From contig NC_133490.1 in assembly GCF_025370935.1 (NCBI RefSeq), forward strand, positions 3,174,240 through 3,238,239: a DNA stretch of 64,000 nt. The letters are read 5' to 3'. This DNA is from Choristoneura fumiferana (Eukaryota; Arthropoda; Insecta; Lepidoptera; Tortricidae). The notes below the pieces were generated by a model. The model did no database searches, was not told where the DNA came from, and saw nothing but the letters and a program-made list of their open reading frames with translations. The position numbers and the translations under genes are program-made. This document shows, one piece after another, positions 9,846 to 21,835 of this stretch (position 1 is the first letter of the stretch; each line of letters starts with the position of its first letter).

Positions 9846-10771
9846 ATATAAGTATTAAGTACATACCCTTGTTATTTATATAACTATGTCTTACCAGTGA
9901 CGTGTAGAGCCGGACTCATATTGGGTAGAGTAGCCTTGATAGCCTAGCCTAGGACCATAGATCAAAACCTATGGCATTTCAAGCAGAGGGGTCATTCATT
10001 TAGTTTTTGACCTCTTGTCAGCAAAAGTAAGCAAAGTTCTATCCTCCCCCATGCTTAGGTAAACAATGGTATATTTTTTAAGCTGTTCGGTTTTGATTAT
10101 TGTTATAGTCTTAAAGACTAGCAAAACAAGCAGTTTTAGGAACCATGAAGTATTACAATACAATACAATACAAATATTCTTTATTGCACACCATAAAGCA
10201 GTAAAAAAAAAACCTATAATATAAACACTACCAACGGTAGTGGAAGTGGTATTTTTACCAACATATATTTTTTATTCAAGCGTATTAATTTATTTAGCCG
10301 TAATTTGTTTCCTAATGTTGCTGTCGTATATTACGTTTATCTTGGTATAAACAACTAGTTTTCCCATAAATTCGGCAACTTTTTCAAAAAAAGACAACTC
10401 TTAAACTAACTTCTAGACAAAACTGACCTGAATTCCAGCCCATATATCCAACTGAAGATCCCATAAATACTAGATATTTACCACGTTATTCCGAACGGTA
10501 AACTTCCAGTTATAAAACTCCACGGCTTGCTTTAATGGTCTGTTCCTTTTACGAGGACGTTTTAATTCAGCAGTTAGTGCGGTCACAACTTGTGTTTTAA
10601 AGTTGGTATAAATGTTTTATAACGTTTCTTTATGCCTTAAGGTTCAATAAGTAGCACGAAAGCACGGAATAAATAGTACCTAAGTAAGTACTGTATACCT
10701 ATAATGTTACAAAATTTGATCTAGCCTCCTATTTCCCAATAAAAAAATATGCTTCCATAAAAACCGAACAG
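9846..10771. other. Intergenic, no gene recognised
   Basis: AT-rich. A LINE-type tail with (TACAATA)n followed by an ATATTCTTTATTGCACACC block sits at about 10155-10200. Nothing else was recognised. Confidence 0.55.
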
Positions 10772-10932
10772 TTACCCCCTTATTCATAAACGACAATCAA
10801 ACCTATTTTAGTTAAAATGCCGCTAAAATTCGTTTGTCCTTATCTGTCACTTCGACATTTGTATTTGTTAGAAAGGGACAAAGCATTTGTTAGTTAACAT
10901 AGGCTTGTTAAGTTTTATGAATAAGGGGGTTA
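10772..10932. mobile_element. PIF/Harbinger-type MITE with TTA duplication
   Basis: Element 10775-10929 starts CCCCCTTATTCATAAA and ends with its inverted copy TTTATGAATAAGGGGG. It is flanked by the 3-bp duplication TTA on both sides, the target preference of Harbinger elements. It has no coding capacity. Confidence 0.75.
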
Positions 10933-10969
10933 GCTGTTAGTGTTGCTCGCGAACAAAGACGAATGTCAA

Positions 10970-11165
10970 CGAGCCTGGGCCTAAGAGGTGGTGGGACGAT
11001 TTGGAGCTAATCCAGCCGGACTGACGACATTTTGCCGAAGCCAGAGACGATTGGAAGGAAAAAACGGAGGCCTTTGCTCAGCAGTGGGACACTGTATAAT
11101 CGTCGTCATCATCTCAGCCATAGGACGTCCACTGCTGGACATGGGCCTCCCCTACAGACTCACAG
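10970..11165. mobile_element. Two LINE 3'-end fragments in opposite orientation
   Basis: 10970-11098 reads on the plus strand like the C-terminus of a LINE ORF2 (RHFAEARDDWKEK then EAFAQQWD). 11100-11165 is the minus-strand end of the same kind of element (CATAGGACGTCCACTGCTGG). Confidence 0.55.
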
Positions 11166-11659
11166 TTGGCACACCGTTTAGGCTATTAAGAAAAAGGCGT
11201 AAAGCCATACTAAGGTTTTAATTTTGTCAGTGGATTGACAAGGGACTACTGAAGTACGGGTAACAATTTTCTCCTCATAAGGATAGTTTTTAAATTTCTC
11301 GTTTAAAACTGAACTAACGGCCGCTGTTCTGATATTTAAAAACGGGCCGAACATTCTCGTGTTCATTTCCACTAACAAAACTACCTGTCAAGTCCAATTC
11401 GTTATCCAATTTCGTTTTTATTGAAAAACTCAATTGCAAACTTTGCTTCGGTACATATCTAGTGATCAATTGTTGTGTATTTATCGATTTATTGAGATTC
11501 TCAGAAACAGTTTTAAGAACGATCGGTCTGATGATATGTTCCTGCTATTTCTCATTAGTCATTAAGGACATAGAGGGCTCGCAGCGAATCACTTCATTTA
11601 TTATAATTTCATTTGCCATAACAACGTTTTCCATAAAATATATATAAATAAAACCGAGC

Positions 11660-11830
11660 TGTTTTTTTTTTTTTTTTATTCGACTGGATGGCACACGAGC
11701 CAGTGGGTCTCCTGATGGTATGAGATCAGATCACCACCGCCCATTGACATCTGCATTGCAGATGCGTTGCCAACCTAGAGGCCTAAGATGGGATACCTCA
11801 AGTGCCAGTAAGTCACGTTTTCAGGATTTA
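11660..11830. repeat. Repeat E fragment (TTCGACTGGATGGCAcACGAGC... family)
   Basis: Begins with a T-run then TTATTCGACTGGATGGC, and includes GGGTCTCCTGATGGTA, TCACCACCGCCCAT and GCGTTGCCAACCTAGAGGCC. It matches the fuller copies at 33136-33397 and 63600-63882. Confidence 0.7.
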
Positions 11831-12019
11831 TTAAAATGTCATCTTATAGAATGCAATAGGTTAGGTTAGTTTAATAGGTATCAAATCTGAAGAAAATACT
11901 GTTTCAGATATAAATTACTTTATGACAAATGAAAATTATGGAAAAGTATACATTATGTCACATGAAAATCAGGCAAACGATAGAGAACCGGCTCGCAGAA
12001 GAGTTTTCCGTACGGCTAA

Positions 12020-12440
12020 TTGAATCCTCAATAGTTATTTGTGTCACAAGGGAGCAAAATGGTGTATTTACGGCGAGGGCGTACATTGAATCCAGAATGT
12101 AGCGAAGGATTCTGCAATAGAATCCTGAGCGTAGCGACGGATTCTAAAGTAGAATCCTAAGCGTAATGAGGGATTCAAGTGTTAACGCCCAAGATGAAAA
12201 TAATTTTGCTCCCGAGTGGCTCATACAACTTTTCACACCGAGCATTAAGAAACTTGAAAAAAATAATTCTAGATATTATTAAAGAACAACCAGCATAGAA
12301 AATGGCATAGCTTTACAATTATCAATTTAAAAAAATGGCATTTGCAATAAAACACTTAGAAAAGCCTTGAACAGAAAAGTTGCACTTTGCTCCCTCTCGT
12401 CAGGGAGGAAAAGTTACTTTTTCTGAAGGAGAGGTGTGAA
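12020..12440 (-). repeat. Dispersed repeat, minus copy, with internal minisatellite
   Basis: Inverted relative of 8195-8698. At about 12104-12175 it has diverged repeats of a ~30-bp unit (GGATTCTxxxxTAGAATCCTxAGCGTA) where the plus copy has a single GAATCC...GGATTC block, so the unit expanded here or contracted there. Confidence 0.65.
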
Positions 12441-12615
12441 AAAATTATTATGTTAAAATGTATCAAAATAGAAGATGCATCGTCTGTTTATTTTGCGCCA
12501 AATATTAACTCCGTTGCATAAAGTTTCAGTTTGTTGCCAGTTAATTGACAATTATCCACGAATTCGGAAGATAAAGAAACGCCGTGCAGTAGCAGAGCGA
12601 TAAGCGACTATCCAA

Positions 12616-13028
12616 TCCCACTATTATAAATGCGAAAGTTCGCAAGTCTGTTTGTTTGTTTCTTACTTCATCACGTCTAAACCGCTGAACCGATTTAAAT
12701 GAAATTCGCTATAAAGATAGTTTGAGTCTCGAGAAGGACATAGTGTAGCGACTCCTAGCGCCATCTAGTGAGCAACTATAGAAACTCCAAACTGTTCTAC
12801 ATCGCGCTCATCACGCTATCGAAGTTTCTAAACTCAGACGCATATAATCAAGTTCCAAACGCTCGTCCTTCGGACTTCGGTCCTCAGGCATAACACCTGC
12901 CTGGAGAGATCTCTATATTGGAACCTCCCCCCACAATAGGATAGTTTTTTTTATCACGGAAAATTGCCTTCCCGCGGGATAGCAACAGCCAAATTCTACG
13001 CGGACAGACTCGCGGGTAACGGCTAGTA
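12616..13028. repeat. Interspersed repeat of the CGCGGGATAG / TTTGCCCGCG family
   Basis: Contains ATTATAAATGCGAAAGTTCG, AAACCGCTGAACCGATTTAA, a GCGGGATAGC block and an ACGCGGACAGACTCGCGGG end. Related copies lie near 14430-14700, 45625-45905, 51222-51448, 56040-56262 and 57120-57312. No coding frame is evident. Confidence 0.65.
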
Positions 13029-13492
13029 TAAATCTAATTTAATGAGATGTGATATAAGCCGTGGTAGCTTAGTGGTTTGACCTATGGCCTCAAGCACAGA
13101 ATAGATAATAGTACAAGTACAGAAGGTTCTCTCTTTTGATGTTGACGCAAGCCGCCATTTTATATGCCTACGTAATTTTTATTAGCAAAATCACCGCGCA
13201 CCACCAAGCAACATTGAACTCTAGTGCTGCGCGCGAAGGTCGTTATTATTCAGCACCAACGTTTTGGTTTAGAATAGGGTTGCAGAGCAATAAAAAAATA
13301 ATACTCGCAGATAACTTAGGAGTATTATTACAATTACTTACGACCATCAAACTACATAATATTGCCCTGTCCAGGTCATATACAAAAGTACCTACACTTA
13401 AATAAGTTTTTGTAAAAATACATTATATTTTAATGTAAACTTCTTTTTGTAAATGGTACTATAGGTATAGGTAGAGTCATTCACGATGACCT

Positions 13493-13575
13493 AAGCTGCC
13501 TGGCCTGTGAACTACGGCCCAAGCCCTCTCATTCTGAGAGGAGGCATGTGGGACGTATATACGCAGAGATGATGA
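13493..13575 (+). mobile_element. SINE-A 3' fragment
   Basis: Carries GTGAACTACGGCCCAAGCCC, CTCATTCTGAGAGGAGGC and GGGACGTATATACGCAGAGA, the last third of SINE-A. Confidence 0.65.
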
Positions 13576-13797
13576 TAAATAAATATAAACAAATACTTGG
13601 AGACTTGACACCTATTGACCTAGTCCCATACTAAGCAAAGCCTGTAGGTACTCGTACTATAGATAAATATACTTAAATACATTAAACATCCAAGACCCGA
13701 GAACAAACATTCGTATTATTAATACAAATATCTGCCCCGGCCGAGAATCGAACCCTAATCAGGTTCTCTAACCACTTAGCCATCTGGTCGTCAATCG
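13575..13797 (-). mobile_element. SINE-B copy (tRNA-derived)
   Basis: Minus strand. The head reads TTGACGACCAGATGGCTAAG, followed by a GGTTCGATTCTC-type B box and the shared body AAACATTCGTATTATTAATA. Other copies: 19011, 21533 and 63352. Confidence 0.7.
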
Positions 13798-13834
13798 ATG
13801 ATGACGATGACTCACATATTATACCTATTCAATT

Positions 13835-14210
13835 ATCATCATCATCATACCAGCCATAGGACGTCCACTGCTGGACATAGGCCTCCCATAGACCTCCAGT
13901 TGCCTCGGTTGGAAACGGCTTGCATCCACCTTGAACCCGCGACTTAAACCAGGTCGTCCGTCCATCTCGTTGGTGGACGTCCTACGCTGCGCTTGCCGAT
14001 TCGCGGTCTCCACGCGAGAACCTTTTGGCCCCAATGGCCATCTGTTCTCCTTGCTATATGGCCTGCCCATTGCCACTTCAACGAGCTAATTCGCTTGGCT
14101 ATGACGGTGACCCTTGTTCTTCTACGTATCTCCTCATTTCTGATTCGATCCCGTAGAGAAACCCCAAGCACAGCTCTCTCCATAGCTCGCTGAGGAATTC
14201 TGAGCTATTC
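13835..14210 (-). mobile_element. LINE 3' end with ORF2 C-terminal remnant
   Basis: Minus strand. The frame encodes NEEIRRRTRVTVIAKRISSL, then LKWQWAGHIARRTDG and GRPPTRWTDDLV, typical of the extreme C-terminus of a lepidopteran non-LTR retrotransposon. It ends in the ATGATGATGAT 3' tail at 13835. It is the longest of at least seven fragments of this family here. Confidence 0.75.
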
Positions 14211-15383
14211 AATATACCACGTCCTAAGACGCTCCGTTTATGGCAAGAATGCAGCCTTCCATAGTGCGAGCTTGTATTAACAAGGGTGAACTCGTTATAG
14301 CATCTATGAGCGTGTAATCAGTTCATGCGGCTTAGAGACACCGAGACTAGGTTGAGAGTTTGTTGTAAAATATTTCACTTCATAGAATCCTTAACCTTAC
14401 TAATAATAAATAATATAAATAATTCTGTATTTCCTTCATGCTTAAAGTGCTGAACCGTTTAGATATTTGGTATGAAGGTAGTTTGAGACCTTGGGAAGGA
14501 TATAAGAAAGTGTTTGTCTGGAAGAAAGTGTTGCTGGTTGTCTGGAAGAGATCGCTTCTTAGCGATAAGACCGCCTATTGTCTACCTGATTTTTTCAACT
14601 AGATTTTTTGGTGATCAATAAAGAATATTTGTATTGTATTATATAGTTTACCTATCCCGAAAAATTGCATAATTCCCGCGGGATAGTGATAAATGGCAAT
14701 AATGTATGGCAATGCCAATAGGTATAGTTGCCCGAGGAAAGAGCCAGACCTGTGGTCACCAATCACCTGTGAAATGAATAACCTTCTTGTTTAGTTTTTT
14801 CGAATATTTGAGCTTATTTTTTTCGATCGAATACATTTGACGATCCTTTTGTGAATTTCTTACGTGTTTGACATGATTAGATTAGATTAGATTAGATAAA
14901 TATATCTATCTATAAGAGGCATAATGGCGCCGTAGCAACTCCATTCTCATCGGGTTAAATTGTTTTGTAATTTTAATGATGCCGAATTATTTGGGTTGTG
15001 TAAACTCACGCTTCTTTTACTCCGGATCGCCTAATAAAAATATATCCCACCCCACTGCCACTGCTATCTAAAGTATTCTACAACGCGCGCTTGACCTACA
15101 TCGCCTTGTTGATAATCTTTTAATGTAAACACTAGCCCGAACTAGGCTATAGTTCAGAAAATTGTAAGCCGCAAAATAAACAATCCTACACAAACAGTGT
15201 TTCCGACCAGCGAGGGTTTTCGTGTAAGTACCTAATGCTTTAGGCGACAAAGGGTTTTATTTTAATACCGGTTATATCATGAAATACCGGTTACAAGACA
15301 AACCTTGGCTTGTCGGTGATACTTGGTAATTCGGTGATACTAGGTAAGTAGGTACCTACTTTATTATCTTACACAGATCTCAC

Positions 15384-15582
15384 TATGAGGAAATGCAAGC
15401 TATAACGGTGAAGGAAAACATCGTGAGGAAACCGGCACTTACGAAGCAATTCAATGGTGTGTGTGAAGTTCCCAATTCACACTGAACCCGCGTGGGAACT
15501 ACAGTTCAAGCCCTGTCATTCTGAGAGGAGGCCTGTGCCCAGCAGTGGGATATATATAGGCCGAGATCATAAGAAGATGATC
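15384..15582 (+). mobile_element. SINE-A, 5'-truncated
   Basis: Carries the GTGAAGGAAAACATCGTGAG, GTGTGTGAAGTTCCCAA, CTGAGAGGAGGCCTGTGCCC and AGCAGTGGGATATATATAGG blocks. The tRNA-like head is missing. Confidence 0.75.
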
Positions 15583-16004
15583 CTACGCTTCGCAAGCATA
15601 CAAGTTTCCGCAGAATGTTTTGCTCCACCGAGAAGCTCATAATTTCAAATGTATTTTCGCACATAAATAAAGGTCATTATTCTGTCATATTTCCGATCAT
15701 GCATTCTCCTGCTATTACATCCAGTCATAATAGACGGCTGAGCTACTAATGATATAATTTATCTATCAGAGATATGGAATAGATTGCTTTGTTGGATATT
15801 AATATCGGGCCGAATGGCTGCTAATTTAGCCAATAGGAACAGTTGGGACAACGTATACTGAACAGAAGAAAAAGCGATGCTTTTATAAGGTTTGAGATTA
15901 TCATAAGTACTACTTATTACTGACAAATATATATCTTTCTTGATAAATAAATGACATGCACGAAAAGTGCACGAACGATCATGCTCAAAATCAAAGTGGG
16001 TAAG

Positions 16005-16142
16005 TACAGTCACCAGCATTAATATCTGCAACAGCAGAGCGTGCAAAAATATCCGCGCAAAAATAATACCGGCCCTAGAAATAGAGTCGTATCAGATATT
16101 TATGCACGCTTGTTGTGTCAGATATTGGTGCTGGTGACTGTA
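16005..16142. mobile_element. Tc1/mariner-type MITE with TA duplication
   Basis: TA followed by CAGTCACCAGCA... and ...TGCTGGTGACTG followed by TA. The inverted termini extend through AATATCTG and GCGTGCA blocks. The internal element is 134 bp and non-coding. Confidence 0.75.
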
Positions 16143-16218
16143 CCTATAGGACAGAAGTACAATATGTGCATTGAGTTAGATTGCAAGTTTAAATTAAAAC
16201 TCATTTAATACAAATACA

Positions 16219-16480
16219 TTTCATCATGTCAGCCGAAAGACGTCCACTGCTGGACATAGGCTCACCACTCAGACCGGTCTTGTGCTTTCCGCATCCACCG
16301 CGATCCCGCGATCTTAACCAAGTCGTCGCTCCATCTTGTTGGAGGCCTGCCGAGAGCTCGTCTCCCAGTCCGCGGACGCCATTCGAGAACCTTCTGACAC
16401 CATCGACCATCAGTCCTGCGGGCAATGTGCCCCGCCCACTGCCACTTCAGTTTCGCAATTCTTCGGGCTATGTCAATACA
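16219..16480 (-). mobile_element. LINE 3' end fragment
   Basis: Same family as 13835-14210. The minus frame contains AKLKWQWAGHIARRTDGRW and GRPPTRWSDDLVKIAGSRW. Confidence 0.75.
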
Positions 16481-16864
16481 TTTATTCTTCAACTAATATA
16501 TCTATATTTCAACTTGATTTTCTGGAAGGTATAAAAATAATGTATTATTTTAAGTTGTCACTCATTCACACTTTTGACCTATTATTTTCACGGAAACATC
16601 AAAAAGTATAATTTAAAACTTACAAAAAAAATCAAAAACATGATTGTCTAAAGAAATTTTTTATAAAAACTAAAAAGGAAAAACAAGTTTAGTACTTATT
16701 TAATATATAACAGTTACTGCTAAGTAAGTTAAACTATACCTAACAGTCGGGACCCATTCAAAATCGTGACTGGCTAAAAAATCCCAGTAGATCCCGGCAG
16801 ACGTTATCATGCGAATGCGACTACACGTCTTAACACATTCATTGCCAGTAACGCATAAATAAAA

Positions 16865-17500
16865 AACCGGGCAAGAGCGTGTCGGACACACCCAAAATAA
16901 GGTTCCGTAGCCATTACGAAAATATTCAGTAATATTTTTCTAAGGATTTCGTATTTTATACGGAATCTTCCAAGTTTAGGTATATTTTATACCTTAGGCT
17001 GCTATTTACTCATGAACTACTAATAATTCTCAAGCAAACTTAGCCGTTATAGTTTTCCTTGAAAGTTTGATATCTGAATTTTTTCAAATTTTTCCACCCA
17101 ACGGTTTAGATTTTAGAGGGGGGGGGGACGCTCGATTTTAATGAAAATTTGCAATTGTTGAATATTTCGCAAACAAATCACTGAATCGAAAAATCGTCGT
17201 AGCAAACCCCTAATGGTTTTATAAGACCAATCCAACGATACCCCACAGTATAGGGTTGGTTGAGAAAAAAAAACACCCCCACCTTACGTCTATGGGAGGT
17301 GACCAAAAACATTTTTTTTATACATTTTTAGTTGTACTATTTTGTCGGCATAGTTTACATATATAACTGTGCAAAATTACAGCTTTCTAGCATTGATAGT
17401 CCCTGAGCAAAGCCGCGGACGGACAGACAGACAGACAGACATGGCGAAACTATAAGGGTTCCGTTTTTGCCATTTTGGCTCCGGATCCCTAAAAACCAGC
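16865..17500 (-). repeat. Long interspersed repeat F (GTTCCGTAGCC family), inverted relative to 59428-60150
   Basis: Starts with GCAAGAGCGTGTCGGACAC and ends with ATGGCGAAACTATAAGGGTT and CCGTTTTTGCCATTTTGGCT. The near full-length second copy at 59428-60150 is in the opposite orientation. Fragments occur near 29770, 33800-34080 and 43545-43820. One end has a GGGTTCCGT...ACGGAACCC hairpin in the second copy. Confidence 0.7.
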
Positions 17501-18042
17501 TAAGGTTCTTAAAAAAAGTAGGTAACCTAAAAGCGCTAGAAACTTAACGCTTCATCAAACTCCGCAAAACTCAACTTAATATCTCTTTTAAACACATTTT
17601 TTCATCAATATCCGGCCTAAATCGCCCAGTACCCGCCGCTCTCACGAAGACTATTTATTACCAGATAGCATCGTCAATCAAAGCCTAAAATCTACTTTTG
17701 AAGCAAATTTATCGCCGGAATATAAATTCAAACTGTCAAAGTTGTCATTCCGAGTGCCGGATTATATTGACAGCCTGGCTAACTGACATATTTGCCGATT
17801 AATTGGCGACTGTTTTAACTGTTGGTTGTATTGACGGGGTTATTAACTGTCCTGTGGTTGGATTTAGATGCGTTCAATGACAACTCGTTCCATTTAACAT
17901 GGTATCACGAAATGGATACGGCACAAAATGTTCAACTGGCATACGATACACCCACTGACACACGCACTGGGATTAGGTGTGTACCTAATGATCCCTATAA
18001 AAAATAATAATACTGAAAACACACAAAAAAATGCTACAAAAA

Positions 18043-18265
18043 TGGTACCATGTCTGCGTAACAGGGGGTATGAAGACAGGTTGAGAGAGTTGGGACTTAC
18101 CCTTTGGACAGGCGGAGGCAGCGTGGTGATCTGATCGAAACCTACAAGATATTGACCGGACACTATAATGTACCTGAACTAAGTGACATATTTACACGGA
18201 GCATGAATGAGAGACTGCGAGGTCACTCTCTGAAACTGATACGCACTCTAAGTAGGTACATTATA
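18043..18265 (+). mobile_element. LINE ORF2 C-terminal remnant, frameshifted
   Basis: One frame reads RNRGYEDRLRELGL. After a frame change near 18105 the next reads RRQRGDLIETYKILTG and RLRGHSLKL. This is the C-terminus of a CR1/Jockey-type reverse transcriptase protein. It is broken by the shift. Confidence 0.65.
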
Positions 18266-18375
18266 TAAAAAAAAACTCGCATAGTTAGTTTTAAATATTA
18301 TTGATTATAAATATATATGTTAGTCTGTAAAGTATTTATTGTATGGGCCAAGTTGCCCGAAATAAATTAATTTAT

Positions 18376-18583
18376 TATTATGATTGGTTATTTGGAGTCT
18401 TTTTGTATATTTTATTTTAACTCCAACTTTGTTACTTTTACGATCATCCCGTAAAACCATATCGAAAATACAAACTGAGACATGGATGCACAGAAAAACC
18501 AGAAAAAGAGACCAGCGCTGGGAATCGAACCCAGGTCCTCAGCATTCCGTGCTGCGTGCCATACCCCTACACTACCACTGGAT
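18376..18583 (-). mobile_element. SINE-C copy (tRNA-derived)
   Basis: Minus strand. The head reads TCCAGTGGTAGTGTAGGGGT, then a GGTTCGATTCCCAGCGCTGG B-box region, then AAAATACAAAAAGACTCC-type tail sequence. Other copies: 46081, 53291 and 53661. Confidence 0.75.
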
Positions 18584-19010
18584 TTAATATTATTATTATA
18601 ACGGCTCTCTGTAGTCCCTAGATATAAATAAACTACTATTATGTTGTATTCCCAAGCGCTTCAAAAGTTAGCTTTTCTCATCACAACTAATTCAATATTC
18701 CGTAATTATATCGCGAACCAAGTGCACTTCTCTGTTCCGCTGCAGAAATAGTGCAACGTTGATTGTCACTTGTCTGGCCGAGGTTCGGCCTGTCAATTTG
18801 CTTAATTTGATAGCTTTCCAGTTTATTCTATGTTTATTTGAAACTAGCTGTTGCCCGCGGCTTCGCCCCCGTTGTATTTTTTCTTTATTTTCTTCCATGA
18901 AAACCTTCTCCTGATAGTAACGAACACAACAAAAAAAGAATTATCGAAATCGGACCAGTTGTTCCCGAGTTTTGCGCTTAGCAACACATTTTACGATTTT
19001 TTTTTTTTTT

Positions 19011-19262
19011 ATAACGGGACAATTAACACCAATTAACCTAGTCCCAAAGTAAGCTTAGCAAAGCTTGTGTTATAGGTACTAAGCAACGGATAAATATAAT
19101 TATTTAGATAGATACATACTTAAATACATATTAAACACCCAAGACCCGAGAACAAACATTCGTATTTTTCATACAAATATCTGCCCCGACACGGGAATCG
19201 AACCCGAGACCTCAAGCTTCGTAGTCAGGTTCTCTAACCACTAGGCCATCTGGTCGTCAAAA
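19011..19262 (-). mobile_element. SINE-B copy
   Basis: Minus strand. TTGACGACCAGATGGCCTAG is the A-box-like head and GGTTCGATTCCCGTGTCGGG the B box. The body continues to ACTTTGGGACTAGGTTAATT. Like the other three copies here, it is in minus orientation. Confidence 0.78.
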
Positions 19263-19904
19263 ATTTAATTGAAATGAAACTCAATTTTGAGCTCTAGGTG
19301 ACGCCAACGTGGTAAACAAAATTTATACCTATGTACCTAGTTCAAAAGCATGTAACAATTACAGTGCAATGCAGGCTCGGCATCCAACTTACTTATCTAC
19401 CTATTCGTATGTTTAATAACTTGCATAATGAAAAGCTTGTAAATAATTAAAATACAGATTATAATTAGTCAAATCAACGTGACCTCAAAAACATGAAAGT
19501 AATAATTAAACAAGGAAAAATAATTCGAGGCATGTCGTTAAAAGTTTAGGGCCTAAACTTAGGAGATCGAACTCGGCGTTAAAAGTTACGATTACGGTTA
19601 GGGACTTTACGATTATGTTACGCCTTCTGTCAAATGATTCAGACAGCCAAACCAAATTCAAATTCAATATGTATTTATTTGCCAGAATATGGCCATACAC
19701 ATGTATTATTGTAGAAACGGGTTAAAGATTTACTGTCATTCGGTGCAAATGGAAAATCGTCCACTTGAATTGACCATTTTGAATATATTCCAAAATGAAT
19801 ACCATCCAAAGTGAATTTTGTCGAAATGTAATTATTATTATTATTATTATATAAATTATCAGGCAGGCAGTTGCAAGCAACTGATAGGTGCCTGTATCTA
19901 GCTG

Positions 19905-20150
19905 TTCCCTGGTCAAGTATTCTTTGTATTGTTAATGTGTTGGTCGAGCCGGTTCTTAAATTGGTTCACATTCAGTGCTGAGACTACATGTTCTGGTAGT
20001 TTGTTCCATGTCTTGACCACTCTGTTACACAAGAAATGTTTACGAGGATTTTTGTGCGATCGTTCAGTAGATAGCTTAAATTGGTGGCCGCGCAGACGTG
20101 TGTTGTTACTAAGATTAAACAAGTCACGGAACTCCTGCAGGCTGCTGTTT
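19905..20150 (-). mobile_element. LINE ORF2 C-terminal remnant
   Basis: The minus frame reads RLRGHQFKLSTERSHKNPRK, then CNRVVKTWNKLPEHVVSA and NQFKNRLDQH, the classic C-terminal tail of CR1/Jockey-type reverse transcriptases (RGHxxKL...F..RVVxxWNxLPxxVVxAxxVxxFKxRLD). Confidence 0.75.
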
Positions 20151-20658
20151 TAATTGTGCTGAAAAATATTTACAAACAAAATTTATTTTTGTTGTAAATT
20201 AATTAAACCCAAATGGAATATTGTCCATTATAAATTAGGAGCAAAAATTAAATAAGTAATAAGTGAATGTTGTCCAAATCAAGTCTTAACTTAAAATGTA
20301 GGCCCAAAACAAATAATTTCGGGTGAAACATTTTAAAATTCGTCATATTTCTGCGTGTACATAAATAAAAGTGGTCTTTTTTTTCGGCATACATCAAATT
20401 TGTCATTTTTACTATGTGACAGAATGTATGTATGGGATAGTTAATAACATTCCATCAGCTTTTCAGAGCAGGTTAACAGTAAGGAAAGCTGGATACAGCC
20501 GTGAAGCGATTCAAGTGTGTGAAGTCCCCTGGGCCCGCGTGTAAACTATATAGCCCAAGCTTTCATTTAGAGAGGCCTGAGCCCCAGTGCAGGCCTTAGT
20601 CTGATATGCCCTCCTCGAGTTTCCGAAAAAAATGGCCTTTACAGACGAGTCAAGAGCA

Positions 20659-20800
20659 ACGAGCAACTTTAGTCTCCGCGACTATTTTGTCTCTCACATC
20701 AAGTCAATGGGTTAGTATGGAAGTGCGCACACGTACCGACGCAACTACCCATAGACTTGATGTGAGACACAAAATAGTCGCGGAGACAAAAGGTGCTCGT
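20659..20800. repeat. Fold-back MITE, ~53-bp arms
   Basis: Arms 20659-20711 and 20748-20800 are near-perfect inverted copies centred on GTCTCCGCGACTATTTTGT. The spacer is short, so the transcript would form a long hairpin. Non-coding. Confidence 0.75.
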
Positions 20801-21532
20801 GCGCGCATACCATAAGTGTTCCGTCCGTTGTAGCTGGCTAAGGTACGGAACGCTAATAATATGCCTTCCAGCTTCAATTAAAACCGCAATACGAATTAGT
20901 TTTATTTGCAGTCCGAATGGAGCGCAGTTGAAGTTAAAATCTTAATTCGTTTATAACAGTTTTCTCCATTCGCTTGCGGGGAATACGGACTGTTCCCGCC
21001 TTCATTTGAGCTGATGCGGGGCGCAAGGGATAAGATTTAACACTTTGACATACAGTCCAGAGGTGTTTGCGCGATTTTTACTGTGACATAAGTGCTGTTT
21101 CGTCCACAGCCGTGAAGTGTTCATAGGATATATGGAAGCAGGTATCATGGACCGCTTTAGCAGCGGCGGCCTTACCCATTGCGAGGCTCTGGCTCTGGCT
21201 CTGGGCTGGGGCTGGGGTCTCTGGGGCTCTGGGCGGCAGGTCTTTGCGAGGCCGTTTGTCCTTCGTGAAAAGTAGGTATTGTTAGGCAGAGGGTAGATCG
21301 ATTACGTCCGATTTATTTTTCTGACTGACAGTTACGTCTCTATAGTCTCGTGATCATGGCGCATGCAACTGTGCCGAAACATCTAGTATCTCTAAAATCA
21401 AGGTACGTGGAACAAAACCCGAATTTAACATAAAATTAGTAATGACCGCGATAGTAAAACATTGTATAAGTAGTAGGACGATTTGTGTAAAAGTCAAGTA
21501 CAGTCAAGTGTAAAGATAAATAAATAAATAAA

Positions 21533-21797
21533 ATAAATAAATAAATATCACGGGACAATTCACACCAATTGACCTAGTCCCAAAGTAAGCTTAGCAAAGC
21601 TTGTGTTATGGGTACTAAGCAACGGATAAATATAATTATATAGATAGATACATACTTAAATACATATTAAACACCCAAGACCCGAGAACAAACATTCGTA
21701 TTTTTCATACAAATATCTGCCCCGACACGGGAATCGAACCCGGGACCTCAGGCTTCGTAGTCAGGTTCTCAAACCACTAGGCCATCTGGTCGTCAAT
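21533..21797 (-). mobile_element. SINE-B copy, near full length
   Basis: Nearly identical to 19011-19262, with an intact B box GGTTCGATTCCCGTGTCGGG on the minus strand. It is preceded by an AAATAAATAAATAAATA simple repeat, the SINE 3' tail. Confidence 0.8.
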
Positions 21798-21835
21798 ATA
21801 TAGTAAGATATGTAGTATGTAGTGTAAATATTGGC

